In this document: piece after piece, positions 1-12,027 of the stretch
Numbering within the stretch: position 1 is the stretch's first letter
Layout of the letters: each line of letters begins with the position of its first letter
DNA from: Rhopalosiphum padi
Taxonomy: Eukaryota; Arthropoda; Insecta; Hemiptera; Aphididae
Direction of reading: 5' to 3'
NCBI RefSeq assembly: GCF_020882245.1
Contig: NC_083599.1
Span: forward strand, 53,904,748 to 53,968,747
DNA length: 64,000 nucleotides
Made by a program: the position numbers and the translations under genes
Notes under the pieces: generated by a model
The model's input: only the letters and a program-made list of their open reading frames with translations
What the model was told of the DNA's origin: nothing
Databases searched by the model: none

Positions 1-370
1 TAAATATTCTGTTTAAATATTTTCAGTATTTAATAAATTATTAAATATCGTAGGAAATTCATCAATGTTAAATTTAAGTTGGGTTTTCCTTAATATGTTA
101 ATGGCTTTAAAAACTAAATACAGAACAAAATCTTAAAGTACCTACATAATTTACAAGGCCAATTATAAATGAATCACATCAAATTAAATTCTGTTTAAAA
201 TAGTAATAATAATTAATAACTAATTTGTTTAAAATTAGTATTACATTTTCATATTACATAGTTAGTTATTATTGTACATTGGAAATAGTTATTGAAATAG
301 TTAATTTACATTTTATTACCGAATTAAAATTAATACGTTAATGTAAAATGTAAAATATAAAATTGTATTA
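1..370. other. AT-rich sequence, no gene seen
   Basis: Low-complexity A/T-rich sequence with scattered stop codons in all frames. I see no ORF, RNA gene or repeat boundary before the foldback element that starts at 371. Confidence 0.6.
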
Positions 371-981
371 TTAAGAGGATGCCATACCCGCATGTGTTGT
401 CTCTGTCTTACTAACGTACATCATAACAAATTTTCGTTCAGTAGAATGCATTTTGTGACGTTAGCTTTAATATTAGAGTAAATTTATCTATTATTAAATT
501 TAAAGGCAAGAATATTATCTAGATCAGGGGTGTCCAACCCGCGGCCCGCGATAGATTTTGATGCGGCCCTCACTTCAGTTTTAAAACCATGAATTAATTA
601 TATATAATATATTTATATTACGAGAACAAATTTATTTTAAAAATATAAACCAACCATCAAATAACGTCCGTGTTTTTACCGTTGCGGCATCTTATCTTAT
701 ATTACATACGGACGTGTGCATCGGGCCTAAAGATAAACGTTATTAGTGTTTTATCTTTATTGGCTCTGATACCAATATTCTGTGTCATTTATCAACAAAT
801 AAAAATAAAATACCTATATAAAATTATTACTAAGCACATGTAATCTAGTACAGACATACAGTTGTGCGCGCGTGATGGTCAGATGTTCACATTTTGTTCA
901 GAACAGTGGTGTTAGTACTCGGTATTATTATTATTATTATTAAATTTGATTTGTATAATAAACTAATAATCAAATAGCGAA

Positions 982-1101
982 ATGTCATCCAATAAGAAAA
1001 GAAAAGTAACAGACGAAGGAAGAATATTCAACGAAAAATGGACAGCGGAATACTTTTTTATAGAAATGAAAAATGGAGCATTATGCCTAATTTGTAGATG
1101 A
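982..1101 (+). pseudogene. N-terminal fragment of hAT transposase
   Basis: A 39-codon ORF starts at ATG 982 with MSSNKKRKVTDEGRIF and ends at TGA 1099-1101, just after a cysteine-containing segment (ALCLICR). That is typical of the amino end of GTF2IRD2/ZBED-like hAT transposases, where a BED-type zinc finger would begin. The following sequence is in another frame and matches a much later part of the protein, which indicates an internal deletion right after this point. Confidence 0.6.
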
Positions 1102-1111
1102 AAACTGGCTT

Positions 1112-1774
1112 ATGGATTTAGCTTTTTTAGTTGACATAACTACTCATTTAAATGAGTTAAACGTACGTCTTCAAGGTAAAAATCAACTCATTAGTAATAT
1201 GTTTCAAATAATAACTGCCTTTGAACTGAAACTTAAATTATGGCAAAGTCAAGTTAAGGTGAATAATTTTATGTATTTCCCGGTGTTGGCCGAATACAAT
1301 CCCAAGAATAGCGAGAAATATGCTTCTTTGATTTTAATTTTAATTAATGAATTTGAAACCCGTTTTCAAGATTTTCGTAAGAATAGTCAACTCTTTGCTA
1401 TTTTCGCAACACCATTTTCGGTTGATATTACTGCTGTGGAAACTAAATTTCAAATGGAATGCATTGAGTTGCAATCAGATATTCAACTCAAAGAAAAATT
1501 TAATCAGTCATCTTTATTAGATTTTTATAAATTATATCTACTCAAAGAAACATATCCAGTCCTTCATGACCATGCCTTATTCATGTTCTCGCTTTTTGGC
1601 AGTACTTACATTTGCGAACAATTGTTTTCAAGAATGAAAAACACAAAGAGTAAGAATCGGTCCACTATATCAGACAAGCACCTTGAAAGTTGTTTAAGGA
1701 TTTCCACAACTTCAATCGATCCAGATATTGATTCATTACTTTCACAAAAAAAGCAATTTCAAATTTCACATTAA
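1112..1774 (+). pseudogene. C-terminal part of hAT transposase (GTF2IRD2-like), truncated
   Basis: A 220-residue ORF. It begins MDLAFLVDITTHLNELNVRL, the conserved segment of GTF2IRD2-like hAT transposases. It then contains the hAT C-terminal dimerisation region (FSLFGSTYICEQLFSRMKN, about residues 153-171) and a final PDIDSLLSQKK segment. Intact family members are several hundred residues; the zinc finger and the N-terminal catalytic Asp region are missing. It sits inside good terminal inverted repeats, so it is a transposon relic and not a domesticated gene, and it cannot encode an active transposase. Confidence 0.82.
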
Positions 1775-2118
1775 AAAAAAACTAATGACTTTTAACTTTT
1801 TTAAACTAAAACTTTTTTTATTATAAATAAATATATTTTTTTGTGTACTTATAATTGAATTATTAAATATTAAATACTTGTAAAAATATTTCTGCTTATT
1901 ATTCGCTATTGTAAAATTATAAAAAAATGTATTGTTGTATTATAGATTATAATTTAATCATTAAATTTGAATGTATTATTTTTAAAAAAAAGTATGTGGC
2001 CCACAACAACTTCTACCTATATGATGTGGCCCAGTCTTCACAAAAGGTTGGACACCCCTGATCTAGACAATGACATATGTTTTTAATGATATTATTATTT
2101 TAAAGTGTAGTTTTTGAG

Positions 2119-2929
2119 GCCATAGAGGAAATCATCATAAAAATCACAGCATTTTTTTCATGTACTAAATATAATAGTTACATACTTAAGGAAAATTCTT
2201 AATTGTACATCACACCTTTTTCAATAAAAATAGATTTTTTATCTATAGTATAATAATTAATGATATATTAAATTTTAAAAATAATTACACAATTTTGTAT
2301 AACATATAATAGTTATATACATTAGGTTGTACATATAAGTATACAAAAAATAATTTAAATAATACTAATAAGTTAGAATTTAAGTAAACAATTAATTGAT
2401 CAGGTAAAACATAGATACACAACTACAGCACAACTTATGTAAGTAATACACAAGACGATAATGGTAAATTATGAATATAATTAGGTACTACACGCATGAT
2501 AATAGGGGCCTTAATACACAACAATCATAATTTTGTGATTTTAATTATACAATAAATTATATAATAATAAAAATAAAAATAAATAAAAACATTATGGATA
2601 AAAGAAAATAGCTACTATTGAAGGGTAAAACGGAAGATAAATATTATATTATTATTTACCATATTTAAAAAAAGTTATGATTTATTATGATACCTATTAC
2701 CTATTTTTTTTTTTATATATATATATAATGATTATTAACTGTCCCAGTTTATCATGAGCGATTAATTTAAAAAAATATGTATCTAAATTATCAATACCTA
2801 ATCACTATCACATTTGTTTAGTATTTTGTAAATATTTCATAGCCACTGCCACATAACTTTCGTCCTAATATACGTTTTTACTATTGCCATGACTCTTTTG
2901 TGGACTGCAGGTATTCAACTGAAGAGTGT
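2119..2929. other. AT-rich intergenic sequence
   Basis: No ORF with family resemblance. The last part is presumed 3' untranslated or intergenic sequence of the minus-strand gene ending at 2930. Confidence 0.5.
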
Positions 2930-5511
2930 CTATTTTAACATCGTCCAATTGCTGCTAGTCTTCCGCTCTTCCGTGTGAGAAAAACGATCTAAATCATTGC
3001 TGGTATTGTGCTCATGCAACTGAATCAGCTTTTGTTCCTATAAAATTTATGAAAGATATAATTTTAAATAGAGTAAAGGGTAAAATCATGAGAAAATCTT
3101 TTAGTTTAATGTAATTTTGTTTGTTTGGGTACTTGTGCAGTAATCCCCTCAATGGCACCCGGTATCCAATTATGTAATTTATATTAACTAATATGTATAG
3201 GTACTAAGGTTTAGTGTATACAAGTGGTCTTTAACCTTTTTGTCTCACGACCCATTTTTTTTACCATATATTTTATTCGACTATGTCAGCTTTATTAGCT
3301 ATGAAAAATAAAAATAATAAAAAATTGCTCAATGATTAACATGTTACTGTAGAAATAGAGTTATAACTGAATAAATATAAATTTAAATTTTTCTAAGTTG
3401 TATTTATTTTAGTTTATTTATTAAGTTTGATAAATAAAATGTATTACCTACATATTGTAATTTTATATCTTAATTTTTTTTACTTTAAAACAAGACTTAT
3501 TACGACCCTATTTTAAAGCGTTCGTGACTCATGAAGACCATTGATAAATACTGTACACACATACCGTATCATAAAATATTTGCTTTTAATCTATCACTGT
3601 GTGGTTCAGCGTTGAGTTTTCAGTCTTTAACACATCTACAGCACCGTCATCGGCGATTGTGGTTGTTCTGGTGTCGACATCCTTATCGTCGTGACCATTA
3701 GTTATCTGTTAACAATAATAGGACAGAAAAAAATTCAAGTTATTTTATTTGAAATAATATATAATAAAATTTAATAATGTCTTATAAAATATTTGAACCT
3801 CAACGATCTGTATGCCGGTATGCAAATAGACATACTATATTCATCATAATATAGTGTTTAAGCCGTTTAAGGTACTTACTGTTTTTATGGTGGTACGATG
3901 TTGATCCTCATTTTTTTCACTCATCTCTTGAACTATTTTTTCATGTTCAGCACGAAAAAGTTCTTTTTCCTCTATTAGATAGCTCATTGCAATCTCGTGA
4001 TCTTTAGACATACTATCATATTTTTCACGTAAAGCACGTAGTTCAGTTTGGTGTTCTTTACCGATTTTTACTTTATCTTGACGCATACTTTGTATCGCAG
4101 TTTCATATCGTTGGCCCTGATCATAATTGATATTCTTCAAATTCTCAATTATTTTCTCGTGCTTCATATGTATAGCCCCGACCATCATATTATGATTCAT
4201 TTGTATATTATTTAGAACAGACTGATAATAAATATGCAATCCGTTAACCTCTGCATCATGCTCCATTTTTAATTGTTCCAACATCACCTGATGATCATCT
4301 ACTAACTTTTTAATTGCATTCAGCCTTTTCATTTCAATTTCTGCACGCACGCCTTCCAACACGATTTTAAATTCACCGTCAGACCAATTATTCTTCATCG
4401 ATAACTCGTATTGCGCGCGCATGTTTTGATTTTCCTCGCGTAGGTCCTTGATCATCGTGTCATGCTTCTTGCAACGTTTTTCGTTCTCATGGATATCCTT
4501 GGTCGCGTTCTCGATTTCTAAGTGCTCCAGCTTCTTGTTATCTTTGTCAAAATCTGTAGTTGAGCAATGGTTTTTAATGCGTGACGCTTCAACGACCATG
4601 TTGGGAAACCCTTGCGTACCTTGAGACGCAGTCAGGTTCTCGAGGTTCTGCATTTCATCCAGTTGGACATCACGTTCAGCATTCAATTCTTTGTCGCAAT
4701 CAGCTAGGAATGATTTAATCAAAGATTCGTTCTTAATGCACAAAAGTTCTTTAGTTACGTTAACTTCAGACTTTTTATCATTCAATTGGCAACTCTGACA
4801 TGCTGGTTGTTCATTGAGTAGAACTGTCTTAGGCAATTTAGTCAGTGTAGCAGTAATGTCATTATTAGTAGGTGTAATGATTTCTTGCTGCAATAAATTA
4901 TCATGTTGCTGTTTATTCGGTTGCTGTGGTTTTTCTTGAGGTCGTTTCTTTTTTAACTGTTGTTGATTTTTTGGTTTTTGTTGTTGTTTCTCTAGTTTTT
5001 TTCGCTCCTCTTGTTTTTTTTGTTCTTGTTGCCTTTCTAGTCCCTGTGGTTTTTGTTGTTGCTTATTTTGATTTTTTTTTTGGTGTCTCTCTAGCTCCTG
5101 TGATTTTTCTTGTTTTTTTTGTTGTTGCTTATCTTGTTTTTGTTGCTGTAGTTGTTCTTCTTGGTTTTTTTGTTCTTGTTGCTTTTCTTGTTTTTTTTGT
5201 TGTTGCTTATCTTGTTTTTGTTGCTGTAGTTGTTCTTCTTGGTTTTTTTGTTCTTGTTGCTTTTCTTGTTTTTTTTGTTGTTGCTTATCTTGTTTTTGTT
5301 GCTGTAGTTGTTCTTCTTGGTTTTTTTGTTCTTGTTGCTTTTCTTGTTTTTTTTGTTGTTGCTTATCTTGTTTTTGATGCTGTAGTTGTTCTTCTTGGTT
5401 TTTTTGTTCTTGTTGCTTTTCTTGTTTTTGCGCCTTTAGCTGTTGTAGACGTCGGCGTTCACGTTTGGATACAACAATAATGAAGTCTTCCTCTTGTCTT
5501 AGATTCTCCAT
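2930..5511 (-). CDS. Gln/Lys-rich tandem-repeat coiled-coil protein, unrecognised, three exons
   Basis: Proposed exons on the minus strand: 5511-3880 (544 codons), 3705-3598 (36 codons) and 3037-2930 (35 codons plus TAG), giving about 615 residues. The first junction is ACA|GTAAGT with acceptor TTAACAG|ATA; the second is ACA|GTGATA with acceptor TTTATAG|GAA; all are phase 0. If the second intron is not removed, the protein ends in exon 2 at TAA 3586-3588 (583 residues). Residues 1-32 are basic. Residues 33-136 hold four 26-residue repeats (QQEQKNQEEQLQQQKQDKQQ...), followed by a more irregular Q/K/P-rich stretch. From about 330 to 540 there is a charged, heptad-like, His-rich coiled coil. I see no signal peptide, membrane segment or catalytic motif. 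I do not recognise the family; a cytoskeletal or scaffold role is only a guess. An upstream non-coding exon is possible. Confidence 0.65.
3221..3543. repeat. Decayed hAT-like miniature element in intron 2 of the coiled-coil gene
   Basis: The left end AAGTGGTCTTTAACC followed by TCACGACCC, and the right end GACTCATGAAGACCATTG, form imperfect inverted ends like those of hAT miniature elements. The interior is AT-rich and non-coding. I could not find a matching 8-bp target duplication, so the boundaries are approximate. Confidence 0.4.
5104..5415 (-). repeat. Coding minisatellite, four 78-bp units
   Basis: Four head-to-tail 78-bp units encode the 26-residue Q/K/E repeat of the coiled-coil protein (residues 33-136). 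The units are nearly identical at the DNA level (one QLQH variant in the first), which suggests recent expansion or gene conversion. The unit is a multiple of three, so copy-number change keeps the frame. The opposite strand gives a long spurious Val/Phe/Leu-rich ORF. Confidence 0.9.
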
Positions 5512-7642
5512 TTTCTGGTTTGATGACCTCTTAATATTATAAATAATTGTGTCAGATTTGGGCCCACTACCGTTACAAATCTACGACAAACAAAAGAAAA
5601 TATGAATACTCTTTTATAATAAATATTTTTAAGATATTAAAAGTCAATATTTTTATTTATCATCAAAATATATTGTTCTACGTTTCTATTGCGATTGAAT
5701 TGGAGAATAAAATTTCATTCGTAATCACAATTCATCCCACTCTAATATTTTGTAAATATAACAAATATAAATAGCTTATTATGCATACAACAAAGACAAC
5801 AAAATTTAACTCATAAGAGACAGATTTATTCAGAATAGTTTTATACTATTATATCGAACTGAAAAGCAATACTAATCAAAATAAAAAAATATACTAAGAG
5901 AAGATATTTTAAACACACACAAATTTAAACTTAATTTATACTAAAAAAAAACAGATAAACACAACATTTGCACGTTTTTAAATAAGCATAATACATTAAG
6001 CTTGAAATAGTTTGCGATAAACTTAGTGTAATAAATTAAGTTGTTTTTTTTTAAATAAATAATTTAAGTTGTATTATTATTAATTGTTTTTATATTATAC
6101 AAATATACAATATAAAAAAAGGTTGGCAAGTGTTAAATTAGAATTCAGTGATATATCATTAGTCATTACATACGAAAAACGATATTCTACGCGGACGTCT
6201 ATCGGTCTATAATATATAAATTAATTGGAAAGTTAGTAGCTGTAATTTGAAATAAAATGCAGATGTTGTCCAATTGTTTTCAATGTAATACGTATATGAT
6301 TAATAGCCTCTCTTTTACAGTTTTACAATGGTCTAAAATAAAAAAAATAAAAACCACTTATATTATTTTTTAGTTTTTCTAAGTTTTTTAAAAATTCTAA
6401 AATAGCTATTTTGTAGAGTTATTTATTTGTAATATAGAGAAAAAACAATTTTGAAATCAGTTGAATTTTGAATGTTCATTAAAAAAGAAAAAAGAAACTT
6501 TTATTAAAAAATACAATATTGTCATTAGGTTTTGGAACTTAATACGGCGTGTATTTATTATACATAGGTTAATGTATGTATGTACATTTGTATTCATTAT
6601 TTTACATTATATTTACTAGGTATATTTCTTTAAATGTTACTATAGTAAATGTAAAATAAATTAAATAAGAATTGAAGACCACAGTAAGAAACTTAAAGGT
6701 TAAGATAAAAAAATTCAAGACAAAAAAAATTTTAGAGGCATCATCATTCATTTTCCAAGTCTTGGAACAACAAAGTAAATTTTATCTGCATTTTTTTATA
6801 ATAATAATACAGATATTAATAATATTAAGTAATATCAAAGCAAATTTCTTTAATATTTTAGTAAAAATTTGACAAAAAACTAAATAAAAACATTAATAAT
6901 GATTTTTAATTTACTGTTCAATTCACAATTAGTTTTATTGACAGAGAATGAAAGAAACAAAATATATACCATATAATTACATTATACATTATATAATTTT
7001 ATTATAATTAATAATAATCGAATTAATTGTTTAGAATTGTATATTTTACTGTGATATTTAACTGATACTTTTAAAAATTATAGACACTATGATAAGTATA
7101 AATTAAATATAAACAGGCACGTATACAAAAAAAAATTAGGGGTGAACCCCGCTTGAATACGTGCCTGGATATATTAATAAATAGATTTGATTTTAGAATA
7201 ATTATATTGTTTACGAGGATGAAACAACAGATTTTGAAATTGGAACATCTATTTTAGATTAAGTCTAAAGGATAAATCAATACATTTTGTGAAAAACTAA
7301 TGAAAAGATTTACTGAATCATTTATTACTTCATACTCTTTCATACTGCTTAATGCAAGGAGAAGGAAGATCAAATTGGTTTTTAAAATTAATTCCAAATT
7401 TCAAAATGGGTCTTATAAGAATTGCAAGAACTGTGTTATTTGTTGTTACAACATCTTATAAAAATACAATTTGTATTATAAGCATATTCTTATTTATTTT
7501 TGGCATACAAATACCTATGTATTATATCTATGTATACACTACCTTCTACTCAAGTATCATGTGAATAATTATTTCTTTCTTAAAAAATATAAAAATAAGA
7601 TTTCATAATCAACTGCGAGATCTAAAACTAGAATCATTTATG
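5512..7642. other. AT-rich intergenic sequence
   Basis: Contains the putative 5' flank of the minus-strand coiled-coil gene and short ORFs without recognisable content (for example 5547-5774, 6672-6872 and 7352-7564). Apart from the small hairpin at 7114-7167 I see no structured feature. Confidence 0.5.
7114..7167. repeat. 54-bp hairpin, probably a transposon end or tiny miniature element
   Basis: CAGGCACGTAT at 7114-7124 is exactly inverted as ATACGTGCCTG at 7157-7167. The 32-bp loop contains AGGGGTGAACCCC. No convincing 8-bp target duplication. Confidence 0.5.
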
Positions 7643-8075
7643 TTAAAAGGACGTTATACCCGCATGTGTTGTCTCTGTCTTACTAATGTAGATCATAGCA
7701 AATTTTCGTTCAGTTGAACACATTTTGCTATGTTAGCTTTAATATTAGAGTCAATTTACCTATTATCAAACTTAAAGATAATAATATTATCTAGGGCATC
7801 TCATAGGCTTTTATTGATATTTCAATTTTTAAGCGAATTACGAGCATTTTAAAGTTTTAATATTTTACATAAGTATAACTCGCTTAAAAACTAAGATATC
7901 AATAGAAGCCTATGCCCTATAAGATGCCCTAGATAATATTATTACCTTTAAGTTTGATAATAGGTAAATTGACACTAATATTAAAGCTAACATCACAAAA
8001 TGTGTTCTGCTCAACGCAAATTTGCTATGATCTACATTAGTAAGAGAGAGACAACACGATCTAACGTCCTCTTAA
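7643..8075. repeat. Foldback element, copy B, complete
   Basis: A 433-bp near-perfect palindrome. The left end is TTAAAAGGACGTTATACCCG and the right end is ...CTAACGTCCTCTTAA. The two arms mirror each other through TCTAGGGCATC and the AAGCGAATTACG/CGCTTAAAAACT segments, with a short centre near 7860. No ORF. This is the best intact member for defining the family. Confidence 0.85.
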
Positions 8076-9598
8076 TGGCCATCGAAAAACAAAAAGTAAC
8101 ACTATTAATGACTATTATTGAGAAGTACAAACAGAGAGTTCTTTCTTTTTAAAAGATATTCCATTATACATTTTATTATTATTACTATACATTTTATAAT
8201 GTAACATTTATATGTATACTACACATTCTTATTCAATTATTATTATATTTATTGTTACATTTTATTGTTTAAGGTTGATTATATGATTAAATTATTAATA
8301 ATTTTCTTTTTTACTATTATATATAATTAATAATATACATTTCCAAAGATAAAATATGTTTTATAGTAGGTATGTTAGTAAATAGTAATACTATAATATT
8401 TTTCAAATAATACATGTACATGATAAGTGATTTTTAATTAAAAATTACATTAATAACAACTAGATACTATATATATTTATGCAAACGTCATTAATATATT
8501 ATAATATAATTATTTTTGTAATAACAATGAATTCATCAAAAATGTTCAATAAATATTTAACACCTTTTTAACAATTAAAAAAATTACAACAGTATGGTAC
8601 ACTTGCCCTAAGCTCCCAAGAAATACATGACTGTTAGTGGGCCGCTAAAAGCTTATTTTTCCGGACCTGTCCAAAATTCTAATCCGTCCCTGAAATAGTT
8701 TGACTCATCGATATTTTTATGTTCGTATTTTATATATTTTCACCATATTTTATTTTAATGTCAAAAGAAAAAAATTCGTTAGTTAGCGTGAATCATTTTT
8801 TTTTTTTTAATTCAGAGAAAAAGTTTTTTAAACTGATGGAAAGATTTTATTTTACAAACCAAGTGGAATAAAAATCAATTGTAAAAAACGATGTTCTATA
8901 TTAGGTGCTAAAACATTTGAGTATTATAAAAAAAATATATGAAGTCTATAAAACGATATTCTGATAAAAATAAATTATCACAAGACTTAGAACAAAGTCA
9001 ACAGCTACCGACAAATTAAAATTTAACTTAGACTTATGCAAGACATTACTATCAGCTAATATTCCGCTGAAAAAAAATTAATAACATCGAATTAAAATAT
9101 TTATTATTATTGGAGAAATATATTGACTAAGCCATTCCAAATCTACTAGAAATCTATGAATCTATTCTGAAAAAAAAATGTTTAAATAATGACTATAAAG
9201 AAAATTAACAAAAATTAAAATAACATTTCGAGACAAAAAAAAATACAGATAATCGTAGATAAAATAACATACATTGAGGTCACGTTTAAACATTTAAAAT
9301 GTGATTATTGGATCATTAGAAGCAAACAATCCTTGTTAAATAGGTTATTTAATCTTAAAACATTATACAAGGCCAATTATTTTACTATTCTAAATTATTT
9401 GATATAACTCTCCAAACTTTGTCGCCTGATAGCATTATAACATGAAAATATTTTACTTTTTGCTAACTAAAGCGATAGGTGCAATAAAAGCGTCTTTTGA
9501 TCTCATAGTATTCACCGTGTAGTAAAAGAAATAAGGAATCTTTAAATTAATATCAAGTATCAAAAAAATATTTTTAAAATATCCTAATATATAAATCA
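8076..9598. other. AT-rich sequence with one transposon-end fragment
   Basis: At about 8630-8692 a short richer segment ending CTAATCCGTCCCTG looks like the right end of an element starting CAGGGACGGATTAG; I find no left partner. The remainder is AT-rich with no supported gene. Confidence 0.4.
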
Positions 9599-9921
9599 TA
9601 GGTGGGCACAAGGGAGGGGGGACCTGGACACCCTCCTAACATTTTGTAATAGGGGACTCTAAATTTTAAATTTCAGAACAAAGATCCAAAATCAAAATTG
9701 GTGTTGCTATATGAAAATATAATTTTTCTAAAATATGTGGTAGATTCTAAAATATTTTTAATTTATGTGGACAAACTGATTATATGATATAACATCTAAC
9801 TGATGTTATACAAAATTAAAAATCATAAATACATTTAAACCTTAGAAATGGAAAAAAGATTCAATGAAAAATATTAAGAAAAGGGCCATCCAATGAATCT
9901 CAAGTCCACGAATGCCTATGA
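9599..9921. repeat. Degenerate miniature element of the CATAGGCGTGCGCAC family
   Basis: The left end CATAGGTGGGCACAAGGGAG and the right end CCACGAATGCCTATG are imperfect inverted copies of the ends seen in the better preserved element at 21453-21921. G-rich near the left end; no ORF. Confidence 0.45.
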
Positions 9922-12027
9922 TAAAAATATTTAAAAAAGAATTAACAAACATATCTATCTTTACTTTCATAACCTATTATTACCCGTTGGGGTTTGGATT
10001 AATGCTGCAATATATTATTGTGTAAATATACAAAACATTCGCATTATTATCGAACAATTAGGTGCAAATGACGCAGTTTCATATTCCAGGCAAAAGAAGA
10101 TGTGTCTAACAAATCACTGAATTCAATTTGAATTTATAAAAATCAAATTTTAATCTGTTAGCAACTTTAAATGAAAATTATGAAAAATCGGATAAGAATT
10201 CGACTTGAAATTTTAGATAATAAATAATACGATATTTAAAATAATTAGTTAGATTCTTTCTATAAACTATTTGTACGACAAACCTATTCATGCCATTCTT
10301 CGATATGATCGGTATTAGTTAGTAATATTATACTTATATAATATATAGTATATGCAATTTGTTTTCTGAAAAATTAGTTTAACCTATTGAACTATAAATA
10401 TTACTAAAAGTAATAAAAATATACAATGAAATATCTTAAGAAATATAGGCTAACAAATATTCTATGCTTAAATATGTATTTCGTATACAATGATTTATCA
10501 TTAAAATTAAATCATCTAAATAATATACCTTGAGGTTTACACAACATTTACTATATTATAGATCGAATTCATCGAGTTTTTTTTTTTTTTTAATTCCAGT
10601 AAAAAAACTTATTAGGAATCTTGTATTACGTTTTCAAGTATTAGGTGTTAAAATGTATCTAAAAATTGTTAAATCACTGAACTACTGAAGTAATTCACTT
10701 AGATTTTAATAAATTTATTAAATAATAACCTTTAATACCCACAATTGATGAAAAGTTATTAAAAAAAGATACTTAAATTTCATGGTATTAATTTTTAAAA
10801 CAAATTTGATTTAGTTGAATAATTGTTATATAATCTTTAACTTTGTTCTTTATATTTTCATTTTATTAACCCTGTTATATTTAATTAATCAATATTTATC
10901 CTATCCATATAGATTTCTATCAGTTTTATTCAAACAAACAAATAAATGAGTTGTAAAAATGAAATTGTAATGAATAAAGATTATTTATTTTATACCAAAA
11001 TAATAATGCATTATTACATTTTCTTTTCAACGGAAAGATGCATTAACGAGTTATTTTAATGTATTATTAATTAATATTTATTAATACTTATACCACCTGT
11101 ATATTCAATTATATTCTTACAATAAACAAAACGAAAAATACTTTGAATGAATCATAAAATTAAAATCATTAAATTAACTGAATTTGTAGATACAAATATG
11201 TATAATATATGTTGAGCCGAAATTACAATTTAATTATACCAACAGTTTACACAGCAAATTAAAGAATAATTATACGCTACTTATTTTACAGCTGATTTGT
11301 AAATACAAAGCGAAAATAAACATATTACCAAAATACCTTATATCTAATGTCTACCAATCATCAAAAATACGGTTGAATTATAAAAACAAATAAATAATAC
11401 AATTCTATTAAATTATTAATTCTTTAATTGAAAATAAATGGGAATAGTAACCTCCTTGACTCATTTTTTTAAATCGAAATTTAAAAATATAAACATGCCT
11501 TATTGATGTTTTTCCATACAGGTTACAAAATTCTTTAAATTTGAAAAATATCTAATTTAATTCAAGGTTTTTCACAAGCTGTCCTTACAGTGGTCAGTGA
11601 CTTAAAAATATCCAATATAAGTATGCACATATAAAAAAAATGTTATTCAAATCTCGGCAATATTTAAATGAAAAATAATGGTTTTCGTTAGTTTGTTATA
11701 ATTAAAAAATTATTTTTCACGGGGATTACGATTATTATATATAATGAAACGTTATATTATTTTTTTTTTTTTTTACTTCAAACAAAATAATAATATTGTC
11801 ATACAGAAAATTAGAAAAAAAGTTGAAAATGTCATACTTACTTCTTAACAAAAAAAAAACCAAAATGTTTTAAAATAATAAATATATTTAGTGAATATTT
11901 CGAGTTTTTAAAAGTCATTCATTTTTAATAACAACAAAAACATAACTTATTTAAAAACTGGGTTTCTGTAAAATTTCCGTTTTTTTTTTTACCTAATGCT
12001 TATTTCAGTTTTGCCTGCAGATTATTT
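9922..12027. other. AT-rich sequence, nothing recognised
   Basis: No ORF above background, no repeat boundaries and no RNA gene signatures that I could support. Confidence 0.5.

Larger units (their letters stand above)
525..2060 (+). mobile_element. Internally deleted hAT transposon (GTF2IRD2-like transposase lineage)
   Basis: Perfect 15-bp terminal inverted repeats: CAGGGGTGTCCAACC at 525-539 and its reverse complement at 2046-2060. The flanks are ATCTAGAT (517-524) and ATCTAGAC (2061-2068), an 8-bp target duplication with one mismatch, as expected for hAT elements. Inside lie an N-terminal transposase fragment (982-1101) and a C-terminal transposase fragment (1112-1774) in different frames, so the middle of the transposase is missing. 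The element is non-autonomous but has recognisable ends. Confidence 0.88.
371..2118. repeat. Foldback (palindromic) element, copy A, left part split by a hAT insertion
   Basis: The left end reads TTAAGAGGATGCCATACCCG and continues as in the copies at 7643, 36341 and 41340. The arm runs to 524, is interrupted by the hAT element at 525-2060, and resumes at 2061-2118 (ATCTAGACAATGACATA...) before it diverges. The right arm present in complete copies is absent. The family consists of roughly 430-bp near-palindromes with no coding capacity and ends starting TTAA, consistent with a non-autonomous DNA transposon. The superfamily is not established. Confidence 0.7.

Noticed and set aside
3221..3543. 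Full hAT miniature element with target duplication
   Set aside because: The ends look right, but flanking 8-mers do not match, so I list it only as a decayed repeat with approximate limits.
4926..5480. 184-codon plus-strand ORF rich in Val, Phe and Leu
   Set aside because: It is the antisense shadow of the Q/K-rich tandem repeat: CAA/CAG/AAA codons read backwards give Val/Phe/Leu codons. The minus-strand frame is longer and has splice sites and a coherent coiled coil.
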